Source of the DNA: Juglans regia
Lineage: Eukaryota; Streptophyta; Magnoliopsida; Fagales; Juglandaceae
Assembly: GCF_001411555.2 (NCBI RefSeq)
Contig: NC_049907.1
Location: 32,129,734-32,193,733, forward strand
Length of the DNA stretch: 64,000 nt
Direction: 5' to 3'
The position numbers and the translations under genes are program-made. Of this stretch, positions 23,291-33,580 are shown one piece after another. Numbering within the stretch: position 1 is the first letter of the stretch; the number at the start of each line of letters is the position of its first letter. The notes beneath the pieces were generated by a model. That model saw nothing but the letters and a program-made list of their open reading frames with translations, was not told where the DNA came from and did not search any database.

Positions 23291-24470
23291 TTGTGGGAAG
23301 TAGAAAGAAGGGTGATAGAGATCCCAGCAATCAGAGCACAGGTGAACCACGTTGCACCCTCGGGGCCAGAGTGGGCTAAGGAAATATTGGAATACCTAGA
23401 GATCGGTAAACTGCCGGAAGGGAAGGAGGCGCCAAGAAACGTTAGAAGAAGCGTGGCGCAATTTGTCAAAATTGAGGGAATCCTGTACAAGAAGGGCTTT
23501 GCTGCCCCTCTGCCAAGGTGCATCTCGCCCGAGGAAGCGCAATATGTTTTGGTAGAAATGCATGAGGGTGTTTGTGGCAATCATTCGGGTGGAAAGGCTT
23601 TAGCAAGGAAAGCCCTCAGGGTGGGCTACTACTATTGGCCCAACGCCTTAAGAAACACCAAACTATTTGCAAATAAGTGCACTCAGTGCCAGGTCTACGC
23701 TCCTGTTCCACACTATCTGCTTGAGAAACTACTCTCTATTACTGCCCCATGGCTATTTGCCCAATGGGGGATTGATCTGGTCGATCCTTTTCCGCCAAGG
23801 AAGGGCGGGTTAAAACACATAGTCGTCGCGGTAGACTACTTCACTAAATGGGCAGAAGTAGAGCCCCTTGCAACCATAACAGCGAAGGCCGTCACCAGAT
23901 TTCTTTGAAAGAGCATCGTGTGTAGGTTTGGCATTCCCAACAATATAGTATTTGACAACTGGAAGCAGTTTGACTCAGAGAATTACAAAGAATGGTGCCG
24001 GGAGTTGGGCATCCAGGTAAAATATGCATCGCCAGGACGCCCACAAGCCAACGGACAAGCGGAGTCAACAAACAAGTCCCTCCTCGAGATTTTAAAAAAG
24101 AAGCTCAGCGTCAAAAAGGGAGAATGGGCAAATGAGCCCCCAGGAGTCCTATGGGCAACAACTGTGAAGACCCTAACAAGCGAGACACCATTCACTCTGG
24201 CCTTTGGGATCAAAGCAGTCACTCCTGTAGAAGGATGCTTGCCCATATACCAAACCAGCCACTTTGACCAAGCTGAAAACAATAAGGCACTCGAGGAACA
24301 CCTCTACCTGCTTGAGGAAAAGAGGGAAGAGGCGAAGATCGGGTTCCTACCACCTAAAGGACAACCAAGGAAAGGAGTTGCAGCACCCTTAGAATGCCGA
24401 GCATTTGAAGAGGTTTTACCCTTAGATATTTTGCAAAATCTGTGTTTTTTATAATAGACAAGTACATAAA
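23290..24470 (+). pseudogene. Tat element 1 integrase
   Basis: The zinc-binding HHCC region reads HEGVCGNHSGGKALARK...CTQCQ. The core follows with FAQWGIDLVDPFP (first Asp), NIVFDNWKQFDSENYKEWC (second Asp) and NGQAESTNKSLLEILKKKL (Glu), so the DDE triad is retained. A TGA stop splits the core near 23906. The C-terminal part (FGIKAVTPVEGCLP, EEHLYLLEEKREEAK) runs to about 24450 before stops accumulate. The enzyme would insert cDNA with a 5-bp stagger. Confidence 0.88.
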
Positions 24471-24501
24471 GGCGGATGGTTCAGTTCATGCATTTCCCAA
24501 C

Positions 24502-25020
24502 AGTTAGCCACCACTGTCGAGTCAATGACTCGTGGTGCAAATCAATGGGCATGGAGGTCACAAGACCCCATGACCCCAATAATTAGCCACCAGTGTCGAG
24601 TCAATACTCGTGGTGCAAATCAACAGGCGTGGAGGTCACAAGACCCCACAACCCCAACAATTAGCCACAAGTGTAGAGTCAATACTCGCGGTGCAAACCA
24701 ACAGTTAGCCACTAGTGTCGAGTCAATACTTGCAGTGCAAATCAACGGGCATGAAGGTCACAAGACTCCCCGATCCCAGCAGTTAGCCACCAGTATCGAG
24801 TCCAAAGACTTATGATGCAAATCAACAGGTGTGGAGGTCACAAGACCCCATGACCCCAACAGTTAGCCACTAGTGTCGAGTCTCGCGGTGCAAATCAACA
24901 ACTGTGGAGGTCACAAGACCCCACGACCCCAACAGTTAGCCACTAGTGTTGAGTTCAAAGACTCGCGGTGCAAATCAATGGGCGTGGAGGTCACAACACC
25001 CCACGACCCCAACAGTTAGC
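24502..25020. repeat. 79-bp minisatellite in the 3' UTR of Tat element 1
   Basis: AGTTAGCCAC-type starts recur at 24502, 24581, 24659, 24703, 24781, 24861, 24933 and 25013. Most spacings are 72-80 bp and one unit is 44 bp. Each unit reads roughly TTAGCCACCAGTGTCGAGTC, TGGTGCAAATCAACGGGC, then GGAGGTCACAAGACCCC. Tandem arrays between integrase and the 3' LTR are a known feature of Tat-lineage elements. Confidence 0.92.
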
Positions 25021-25429
25021 CACCATGTATTGCACCCTAAAGCGTAAACAAATTGGCATGATGCCGCATCAGGTTTGAAATCGCTTAGGTCTAGCCTCCC
25101 CAGGTTGACCTGAGGTTTCACCAACAAATGGGCTCGTAAGCGAGCCAACCCAACCCCGTAGCCGTTAGGCCTGCACAACAACCTGACCCGATCAAATTTA
25201 GGTCTAGATAGCAAGAAAGTTAGTTTCAACTCGACCCGACCCGTAAATTTCGGATCGCATCGAACTCATTCTTCTTGCTTTCGATCATATCCTTCACGGC
25301 TTCACCTTCATAATTTCATTTTCAGAGACCCACGCCCCTCTCTTGCTCCTCTACAAACTCTGCATGTCCCACATTGTTCGTCCCTCTTCTTCCACTTCCT
25401 CTTCCTCCTACTCTGCCCCTCCCAAACCC

Positions 25430-25575
25430 ACCCTCCCTCTGCAGGTACACCTTGAGGGGCTCCACATAGTCCTCGAAGCTGAGGGTGGTCATGGCCGACC
25501 GCAGATCATTGCCATTGATCGTCGCTTCTCCCTCTGGCACTTGTCGGATGCCTCACTAGTGATGAAGCTTATGAT
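25430..25575 (-). pseudogene. NF-YB: Captured NF-YB (HAP3) histone-fold fragment
   Basis: On the minus strand the bases encode [15 protein letters not shown] and, after an apparent 4-nt deletion near 25525, [20 protein letters not shown] followed by [10 protein letters not shown]. This is the C-terminal half of the NF-YB histone-fold core (end of alpha-2 through alpha-C). NF-YB pairs with NF-YC and NF-YA to bind CCAAT boxes. The N-terminal half of the core is missing, and beyond YLQRE the similarity is lost. It cannot make a working subunit. It has no intron, as is usual for many plant NF-YB genes. Confidence 0.85.
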
Positions 25576-25980
25576 CTATGTCATTTTCTTTGAGATCTAT
25601 TTAATTTTCTTTGAGATCATCGACAACCTTCACCTCGGGAGGAAGCAGAGGCTTTGGGTGGAACCTCGTACCAGTCTTTGAGACCTTAAAGGAGATATTC
25701 AACAAAATAAGAAGAGGATCTTCAATCCATAAGTAACTAGGCGTCATGTTGCTCAGAAAAACAGTAGCTTGCTTGATTTCTTCTTAGAGAAAAATGTAAA
25801 ACTTTGTTGATTTCTTGGTGGGTCTGACTCCCTATCAAAATCTAGAGTCTCTTGAATGAGCTATGATCCTAATTAGATCCGAAGCTGCTCTGCTTACCCA
25901 AAATTGCAGAAATATGTGAAGATTTGGAGTAAAATGGGCAACGGGAGGACATTTATCGGACCAATTTCCAAACTATTCAC

Positions 25981-25983
<3 letters not shown>

Positions 25984-26012
<29 letters not shown>
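25984..26012. repeat. CT dinucleotide microsatellite
   Basis: About 14 CT units lie 48 bp upstream of the captured SDHAF1-type start codon. CT-rich leaders are typical of plant 5' UTRs, which suggests that the captured piece includes the leader and perhaps the promoter of the source gene. Confidence 0.9.
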
Positions 26013-26017
<5 letters not shown>

Positions 26018-26059
26018 CGCAAAAAGTGCATCCAATTGCGAACTTGGCGTTAAGATGCC

Positions 26060-26281
26060 ATGGGAGCCTTCGGTGGTCTACAGCTTTCTGGATTGTAGAA
26101 GCAAGTACTGAGTCTATATAGATGGTTTTTGCGAGTAGCTCGTTCAAGATCTGCTGAAGATCGACGCAAGATCAAATCCGTCATTTCAGCTGAGTTTCGT
26201 TAGAATTCTAAGAAAGTAGATCACAAAAGTTTTCTCTACATTGAGTACTTACTTCGCCAAGGTAAGAAACAACTTGATTAG
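26060..26281 (+). pseudogene. SDHAF1: Captured SDHAF1-type LYR-motif protein gene, two stops
   Basis: From ATG 26060 the frame encodes a start like MGAFGGLQLSGL, then KQVLSLYRWFLRVARSRSAE, IKSVISAEFR, NSKKVDHKSFLYIEYLLRQG and KKQLD. The LYR tripeptide and the YIEYLLRRGKKQLD-type end match plant SDHAF1 proteins, which help deliver Fe-S clusters to succinate dehydrogenase subunit 2 in mitochondria. In-frame TAG codons lie at codons 13 and 48, and the frame ends at TAG 26279 shortly before the usual C-terminus. The copy is decayed but nearly complete. Confidence 0.85.
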
Positions 26282-27166
26282 CAGTGGGGAGAAAAGAGTC
26301 TTAGATGTTTTTCATTTAATTTGACAAAGTGTTTTGATCTAATGAACCCGTGTCTGTTCGGGTTGGGCAAATCGGTTGTCTCTGATGGATCGGGCCAAGG
26401 CCATTTTTGCACAAGCCTAGTATCCATACCAGAAGGCCCGGTCTCTAACAGCCCTAGCAGCAGCCACTTGAGGATGCAAACGAACCAACTCACAATTGGA
26501 AAAAGCCAGTTGAGACTCCAACTCATGTATCTTTGTCTTCTGCTCTTTGTTTGTGGAGTCCAAGTGCACCATGGTTTTGGCCGTCTTATCCAAGTGGGCA
26601 TCGGCATCCTCCCGACTCTTCTTATAGGTGGCAAACCATGACTCCAACCCTACGTAGTTCCCATTTGCCTCGTATAGTTGAAGGTTGAGCTGCCTATGCT
26701 CCTCTACATGTGACGTTTTCACCTCTAACAACTCAAGGGAGAGCTTTTTTCACTCCTCCTTAGAGGAAGACAATGTCTGGGCAGACTCCCGGGAGCGCTG
26801 CTTAGCCTCTGCCTGTGACTTCTGAGAGGAGTCTAGCACCTCACTCAAGCAGGATACTTGGGCTTTGGCAGACACCCGTTCCAATTCCGCCAGCTACAGA
26901 GCAAAACTATCGTGAGCTTGGAGGAATTGGGCATGAAGCAATTTGCCCCGTAGCTCACACGACTCTTCACGGAAAGACTCGAGGTCGACTTCTAAGGCAC
27001 GAATGTGCCCATCAGCTTGTTCCAAATAACACTTAACCTCAGTCTTCTCATCCAAAAGATGCTCCCTATCCTTCTTGGTGAATAAGCCTTGGATTTTCCT
27101 ATCCAGCACCTCGTCTTCCAAGTGGGCACGATCACTCACAATCCAAGTGGCTAGGTCATCCACCCC

Positions 27167-27257
27167 ATGCACAGTACAAAGCCCAAACAAGGTAGTCATT
27201 ACAAGCAAGAACAACCAACAATCAAAGAAGAAGATCAGATACAAAGCAAGACGATAC
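27167..27257 (-). other. Predicted intron in the aORF of Tat element 1
   Basis: On the minus strand the frame ...KDFLSL is followed by GTATCG at 27257, a T-rich 91-nt stretch, and then GVDDLATWIVSD in phase 0. The second Tat element shows the same layout with a GT...AG intron (39849-39921), and both introns end in GGGCTTT(T)GTA. The acceptor here reads CAT instead of CAG, probably a mutation. The call rests on comparison, not on RNA evidence. Confidence 0.65.
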
Positions 27258-29066
27258 CAGGGACAAGAAATCCTTCAAGCGTTGAGACATCTGTGCCACT
27301 GGCCTAGAGGGAGGAGGAGGACACCTGGGCCTTGCCCCCTTGACCCCACTTGCTTCAGTCGTCGCTTGAGTTCCCCCTAAGAAGGAACACACTAAAGGCA
27401 CAAGAGGGGCTGCTGGAACTTCTAGCTCAGACACAAACGCACCTTCACCTTCACCTTGGTCCCTTTCCCCATGGTCGCCAGGGCTCCCGCCCCCAACTCT
27501 ATCTGGACTAGCCCCATCTCTCCTTCCTCTCTCCTCTTCCAAGGATGATCCACCCCCTCATGAGGAGTTGAGGAGTCCCCATCACTACCAAAAGAAAAGG
27601 GAGAAAGGGAGGGAATAGAGACCCTTTCTGGATCTATGGGCAGGTTCTCAGCCAGCAAGATGGTCGCTATTAGGGAACTGGGCATGGAATGTTGTCCACC
27701 ATAGGTTTCAACGATGTTATTGCCTTCGAAGTCAATCTGGGTGCCCCCAACTTGAGGGGCAACAACTTCAGGCATGGCCACCCCAGACACGCCCATAGAA
27801 AATGTGTTGTAAATATCTACAGAAATCTCGCCGACACTAGAAATTGAAGTTGGGGAGAGAAGGGAAGGGAACTCGAAAGGGGGAGTACCCACTGAACCAG
27901 ATTCCTTCGAAGGTAAGTCAAAGTCAAAGGCTATTGCCAGGTCAACAAGGGCTTGCCCCATGAGCCCATTGAGGTTGTCAAGACCCAGTGATGTGGGCAG
28001 CAACACCCTTACAGAAGAGGCTTCGGGCGCCTCACTCCCAACAACAACGTTAGAACCAGAAGCCACGACCCCTTCTGATTCCACTTCCACCTCCGCAGTA
28101 GGCTCTGTAATTTCACCCTCACCGCCTTCACTATGACAAGGGCATTTTTGGGGACGCTCAGCAAGCCTCTTTGTCAGAGGTATCACGTCCTTAAGTTTAC
28201 GCCCCTTGGCGTGGGCTTGATCAAGCACCACGAGAAACCTATCGATGTTGGCAGCGGTCAGGAATTGCTCAGTCCCTAGACCACCATCATTTTCTTTAGC
28301 TCTATTGAGGACTATATCAATGCGAGAGCGTTCTTTATCAGTTAGCTCTAGCAAGAGGCTTTTGTCGTCAAGGACTTTACCCCAATTTGTACGAATGGGG
28401 AAATCTTGAATGCGCCTTTCGGAGGCGGGCAATTTCCAGCCTCCACCAGAAATAAAGAAAAATTTTATTTGCCATTGTTTGACATTAGAGTGGCGGGCTC
28501 AAATGCTGCCAAATGTTGTGAACGAATGTGAAAGCTACAGATATTACCGGGTAATCCCTTGACGGAATAAAAAGATAGGAATTCTTTGGCGGTCAATTTT
28601 GGGTACGACTGCCCCAAGGGCTCCAAGGTCATGCGGAAGACCACGCACGAGCACAATAGAACACGCCACACATGCGAATGAAGTTGAGTAGGAGCCAACT
28701 CCAAAAAGTCCAAGACATTGCGGACTGGGCAAATGAAGGGGAATCACAAGCCATGCACTAGGGCACAAACCTGGAGGGCAACAGATCCCGAGTACCCTTC
28801 CTTATCAACGCATCCTCCCTCTGGAATAGAAATCTATACAAAATGGGGGATGCGATAGGTGGACCTCAACTTCATTAGGTCCCGCTCAGTCAGGGTGGAA
28901 TGCCAAGTGAATACTTCCAAGAATGGAGGGACTCGGTCTTCGGAAGACTCCACAGCGGCGTGGGAAGAGGCCCTTGTTGTAATCTTGGTCAAAGGTTGGC
29001 TAGGGGTACGTGAGGAGCCACAATTAGCCATGAGAGAGGATGTGAGAAGGAAAATGAGAGAAGGTG

Positions 29067-32000
29067 TGTGATGCCCCCAACCCTCGCTTGGGATTGGACG
29101 GTGACTGAAGCGTTGTGACATGTAAGTAAAGGCTACATACACCTCGTACATGACAAATAAGATGCAATGCACCTATAAATCTAGCGATATGCAGTAATTC
29201 ACAGTGAGAAAATTCTTTTAACTACATAGGCACGGTGGTAATATAATAATCATGGTATCGAATGTGAGCATTCCAAAAGTTTAAATTTTATTCAAGTACT
29301 CCGAAATAGATAATTGTTTCCAAAAGACTCCTAAAACACGGGACCATCAAAAACTATTTTCACAAAAACCATAAGTCATTTCTTTTTCTACTACTATTTC
29401 CATGGTCCCTTTTTTTTTTTTTTTTTTTTCCAAATGTACTTCTTTAATCTAGCTTCTTTCTTTTCTCCAAAAACTGGTCATTGTCCCGATTCTTTAACCT
29501 CTTTGTCTCTTCAATGAGCTACAAGGCCTTGACAATGAGCCGGTCAACGTTCTCTATCCTATCCAATAAAGATGGATTCGTCGAGCTCTCATCGGTCTTG
29601 GGCACCTCCTCGATGTTCGGGGGTACCGTCCTCTTGCATTTTGTCATGGTCGTCTAAACCTGTAACAACTTCTACCATTCCGGGTAGGGGAATGGTAATG
29701 GAAACTACCACAGTGAGATTTCGAGAAATCTCAACAAATAAACAGTCAACATACAATAGATATCACAAGCATATAAAAGTAAACCACAAATTAATGCATG
29801 GACATAAACTTGAGATATTCAACATAGATTTTTCATAAAACATATTTTCATCTTTTAGACTTTTTAACACATATTCATATCATTTGAGCTCGGATCCTTG
29901 TTCTTGTCATAACATATCATACCATTATTATCATTTCATAACATACCATGCCATTCTTATCGTTCATAACAAATCATATTGTGATCATATCACATTCTTT
30001 CATGTTATTTCATATCATATCATAACATATCATGGCATAACATAACATAACATAACATAACATAACATATCATGGCATGTCAAATTGTATCATGGCATAT
30101 CATATCGTATCATAACATGGAGCTAAAATGCCTTGTTCATTTCATAATTCACATGGTTGGATACCTTACGGCCCCTATGCACCGTGTGTTCCTCGCTAGT
30201 TACTGCATCAACCAACGATCCACTTGATTGAGGTGACTACATCATAACATAAATATATTCTTTTACGACAGTTCGCTTATTTCACCTTCACCGTATGACA
30301 CCCACTAGCTTTAAGTGCAGCCTCGCTCTGGTATCCTTTCCATAAGGAGCCATTCAAGGCCCGTCGACTGTACTTCATTGTCCGAGGGGTCTCCACTTAA
30401 CTTTAAACACTCCAGAGTGACCAGGGAGTTCCACTAGGGCATTTCCCCGTCCTAGCATTTAGGGTCGTGATAAAATGTACTTTGACTTTTTCTTTTTGAA
30501 AACATAGACTCATATACATGAGACATGGACACATGATGCTACAACTTAATCATACTCATGCAACATGTAAAACCAAAACACATATAGCCCAATTAGCAAC
30601 ATGCATATCACAATATGGGTTGAAAATATTAGAACATGTAATTATATGATGAATACATGTAAACATAGTCGAATCACACTTGCCAAAACACAAAACAGAT
30701 TCGTATACCCTTGATATAGCCTTGGCTGATTCATGCAAGTCCTCCAAACATGGATTTTCATCATCACAACACATATACTCATACTTCTACACATTCATAT
30801 ATCAAAACAAGCATGCATAGCACATATACATGTCAAAACCAAAATCCTAACATCGCATATTGGAAATATAATTCAACAAACCATCATGAAAGCATAGCAT
30901 CTCATCCTTTCATCAAAACCGATCATACATATAACAAGATAACAAAGTTCAAGCAATGATAAACAAATAAGAGTTCACGAAATATATACAAGTGTTATCA
31001 AGAGTAAGTTGGAAGTTTACTTACAAAAGTCCAATGTATAAAGTAGCAAAATCTGAAAATATATATTAAGACATATTAGAAGATGACTAGAGAAACCCTA
31101 GTCTCGAAATAAGGGTGAGTGTGAGTGTCTAAGGTTTTCGAAAATGCTTTCTCATGGGAAAACCCTAGAATCTGAAACCCTCAAGGATAAAAACCCTAGC
31201 CTTTCTTCCAAGTGGTGGTTGTGGCCTTCATTCACCCTATACCTCATGCTCATGTGTTTAAAACAAGAAGAATATTCCAGGTTCTTCCTTTCCTTGAAGA
31301 AAAACCCTAGTTTCCCAAGTGAACGTGTGTGGTTGTGTGGGAAACCCTAGAACCAAGACTCCTTAGAAGAAAAGTTAAGAGCTTGTGCAAAAGACCTCCA
31401 TGATTTTTAGCTATGCCCTTATATAGAAGTCTCCATCCCTTCTTGAAATGCCAAAGGTCTTGTGCATGGATGCCACTTGGCTTCTTGACAAAAGAGTCTC
31501 TTCCCCTTCCCTATGATGGGACTGCTTTGGAAAACCAAAAGTCCCTTCCTACAAGTGGCGTGTGGCCTCCCAACCAAAACCCTCTCTTCCCTTTTTGCCC
31601 TTCTTCATTTGTCTAGGTTCAATGTACTTGGAGGTAAAAAGGTAAAATTCGAAACCCTAAATCATCCTTGAAACTATACATGTGTGCATGGTTGCCATGT
31701 GGCAAGTGGAGTGTGTGTCCCTTGCGTTAGCCAAAATCCCTAGCTCTTCCTAAGGTGATCTTTAGCCTTCCCAAGGTGTCCCTTGAGTTTCCCCATGCTT
31801 GTTGCCATCACCTCCCTCTCTCTCTTGCTCTTCCAAAATTCTTCTAGAACATTTCTTTCTCTCTTCCCAAGTAAGATCTTCTTGGAACTCCAAAGGTCTC
31901 TCTTCATGCTTGACAAGTGTCAACTATAGAAATGGGGTTTTGCACGTTGGCATGTAAGCCCTAATCCGATGACCTCATCTTTTGTCGCTTCCACTCATTC

Positions 32001-32331
32001 CTTCTAGAACCTCATGCACGCTGGACAAGTGTCATCCTAAGTTCCAAATGATGAGTTTCTAGGAGAGAACCAAAAGTGATCCTCTTATGCCATGTGGCGC
32101 CTCCAACAATTCTTAGAAATCAACTTTGGGCTTCCAAACCCTAATTCCATCCTAGTTGGCTGAAATCCACATGGGCCTTTATGGGCTTTTTCCTCTTCTT
32201 TCTCTTGTAGGCTCTCTAAGTCTAGAACTCTAAGGTCCAAAATAGAACACACCTTAAGGCTTTCTTCTAACACTCAACATTTATCCAATAGTTAAAATAG
32301 TATCAAGTAAAATATGAATGGGGACTTGGCA
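29067..32331 (-). repeat. Tekay/Del-like LTR, 3.27 kb, probably a solo LTR
   Basis: Read on the minus strand it starts TGCCAAGTCCCC and ends GGGGGCATCACA, and it aligns with 16513-19632. It carries the conserved paired hairpins near 29690-29735 and AACATA/ATCATAT low-complexity tracts at 29920-30110. No internal region or second LTR is present. The adjoining 5-mers, read on the minus strand, are AACTT and CACCT and agree at only three positions, so the target duplication is not proven. It lies between a candidate promoter and the start codon of the Tat element 1 aORF. Confidence 0.82.
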
Positions 32332-32340
32332 AAGTTCAGT

Positions 32341-32347
32341 TTTTATA
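32341..32347 (-). promoter_or_regulatory. Candidate TATA box of the Tat element 1 antisense gene
   Basis: On the minus strand CCCTATAAAAACTGAAC lies just upstream of the LTR insertion. If the LTR is removed, TATAAAA would sit about 70 nt before the aORF ATG, with a pyrimidine-rich leader between. The 21-bp sequence starting TGTGAGAAGG occurs on both sides (29041-29061 and 32351-32371). This is a positional inference. Confidence 0.4.
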
Positions 32348-32371
32348 GGGTGTGAGAAGGAAAATGAGAGA

Positions 32372-32863
32372 GAATGTGAAAAAACAAGAAGAGATACGAC
32401 ACAGATGGGAGAGAGGAAATGAATCAAGAAAATGAAATAGGAGAAAGGGTAATGATGAGTAGGTTCTTGGGAAGCCAAACGGGTGACAACGCCGACAGTT
32501 ACCATTCTTTTCAATGGGAGAGAATAAAAGTGCGCAAACAGTTACATGGCCATATTTTTGGGGTACGACGACAAGTTTGGACCCACACCTTAGTTAATGT
32601 GGATCCTCAACGAGGTAGAAGAAAATGAAGTTTGATGGGCCGCCTACCTAACCCAAGCCAGCACGGTAACGTGCCTCCATAACCCAAGCCAATGGGGTAA
32701 GGTTCCTTCACGCGAATTAAAAGGATATGAAATAAATTAATTCTCTTTCTTCCAGCACATAGGAAATTAACGTGGTAACTGGAAGGGATATTTAGGTCCC
32801 TTGGTTATAAGCCCACGACTAGTGGACAAGTTCAGCCTATGGGCCCAAGACTGGGGGGCGCAC
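32372..32863 (+). other. 3' UTR of Tat element 1 with polypurine tract
   Basis: This is non-coding sequence upstream (on the minus strand) of the antisense gene and directly before the 3' LTR. The G-run ACTGGGGGGCGCAC (32850-32863) is the likely polypurine tract. A short open frame here shows no homology. Confidence 0.65.
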
Positions 32864-33161
32864 TGTTCAAGAGCCCATGTGACCCACAAGCTTAATCATG
32901 TGATATGATGATATGATAATGTTGATAGATCAGAATGGTTATCTCCTCCATTTATTACAGATAACTAGTGCTTATTTGTGTCTCAACACCTCTATAACTA
33001 ACACCTAAAGGTAACACTAAACTTGGACTTTGGCTTATATACGCGTATTGAGATCATATTTCTCTAACTTAGGCATTGGAGCTCCCCTAGACAACCAGTG
33101 TCATCCTCTCATCTGTTGTAGGTCATCTGAGCAGCCGATGGTGTGAAACATGTCATTTATA
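32864..33161 (+). repeat. 3' LTR of Tat element 1
   Basis: It begins TGTTCAAGAGCCC after the polypurine tract. It ends with the Tat-type U5 segments GGAGCTCCCCTAGACAACC and GGTCATCTGAGCAGCCGATG, then GTGTGAAACATGTCATTTATA (last A at 33161, where CA is expected). Its length is about 298 bp. The 5' partner is lost, so the ends cannot be confirmed by alignment. Confidence 0.7.
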
Positions 33162-33580
33162 CTAGGGCTTAGATTTTTGAACTTTTTCAAACTTGGATGT
33201 TTCTAAATGGATATGGTAGACAACAAGATGCTTATGATTTGTATGCTAATTATGGTAATATATTAACTTTGTGTAGATTCCTTTGCTCTTATGCATCATG
33301 ATTCATACTCCTTAATATGCCTATGCTCTTTCGTGGAAGGACCTAATATGCCTCCAAAATATCTCTCAATATGCTAGACATCTTCTATTTTTTCCTGTTC
33401 TGACAATAGTTATTGATGCCTAGTGTGTGAAAACTTTAACCTTATGGAGACAATTTTCCATGCATGACTAGATGAAAATGAGAATCAGTTTGATTTCCCC
33501 TGCTCTTGGTAAAAATTCTTTACAATGAGTTTTAACCACTACATGCAAAATTTGCATGATTTGAGTACAGTAGGTATTGA
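33162..33580. other. Unassigned sequence
   Basis: I see no coding region, repeat or terminal structure here. It could include the decayed upstream part of the LINE that follows. Confidence 0.4.

Larger units (their letters stand above)
25166..26419. mobile_element. hAT-like non-autonomous element carrying host gene fragments
   Basis: The left end TAGGCCTGCACAACA and the inverted right end TAGGCTTGTGCAAAA form imperfect terminal inverted repeats, both followed by a CCCGATC-type segment. They are flanked by 8-bp sequences GTAGCCGT (25158-25165) and GTATCCAT (26420-26427), identical at six of eight positions. An 8-bp target duplication and TA/CAGG-type ends fit hAT elements. Removing the element restores the aORF across the site (WYGY joins GVGLARL). 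Inside are an NF-YB fragment on the minus strand, an SDHAF1-type fragment on the plus strand with its CT-rich leader, and no transposase. It resembles a gene-capturing Pack-type element. Confidence 0.75.
25021..29033 (-). pseudogene. Antisense additional ORF (aORF) of Tat element 1, Transposase_28-like
   Basis: The frame runs against pol. It starts at ATG 29031 (MANCGSSRTPS) after a pyrimidine-rich leader. The conserved domain (GLAPTQLH-type LELAPTQLHSHVWRVLLCS, SYPKLTAKEFLSFYSVKGLP, GNICSFHIRSQHLAAFEP) resembles Pfam 'putative gypsy-type transposon'. A long acidic, Ser/Pro-rich region follows (27430-28430), then a predicted intron (27257-27167), a coiled-coil-rich part (26430-27160; KTKIHELESQLAFSNCELV) and a C-terminal motif (GLARLRAHLLVKPQVNLGRL) beyond the hAT-like insertion, ending near the minisatellite. 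Stops near 28846 and 28465 and several shifts inactivate it. Its function is unknown. Antisense ORFs between pol and the 3' LTR have been described in Tat-lineage elements such as Grande and Retand. Tat element 2 carries a homologue. Confidence 0.82.
19633..33161 (+). mobile_element. Tat-lineage (Retand/Ogre-type) Ty3/gypsy element 1, 5'-truncated
   Basis: In order: a gag end, protease, reverse transcriptase, RNase H, a second archaeal-type RNase H, integrase, a tandem-repeat 3' UTR, an antisense ORF, a polypurine tract and a short 3' LTR (32864-33161). The dual RNase H, the 3' minisatellite and the antisense ORF are known marks of the Tat lineage. The 5' LTR, primer site and most of gag are missing at the 19632 junction. 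Three insertions lie inside it (21297-22161, 25166-26419, 29067-32331). All frames carry stops, so the copy is dead. Confidence 0.9.

Noticed and set aside
29041..32371. 21-bp direct repeat around the LTR at 29067-32331 as a target duplication
   Set aside because: Ty3/gypsy integrases make about 5-bp duplications, and the repeats do not abut the LTR ends. They are better explained as two copies of a promoter or leader motif of the antisense gene.
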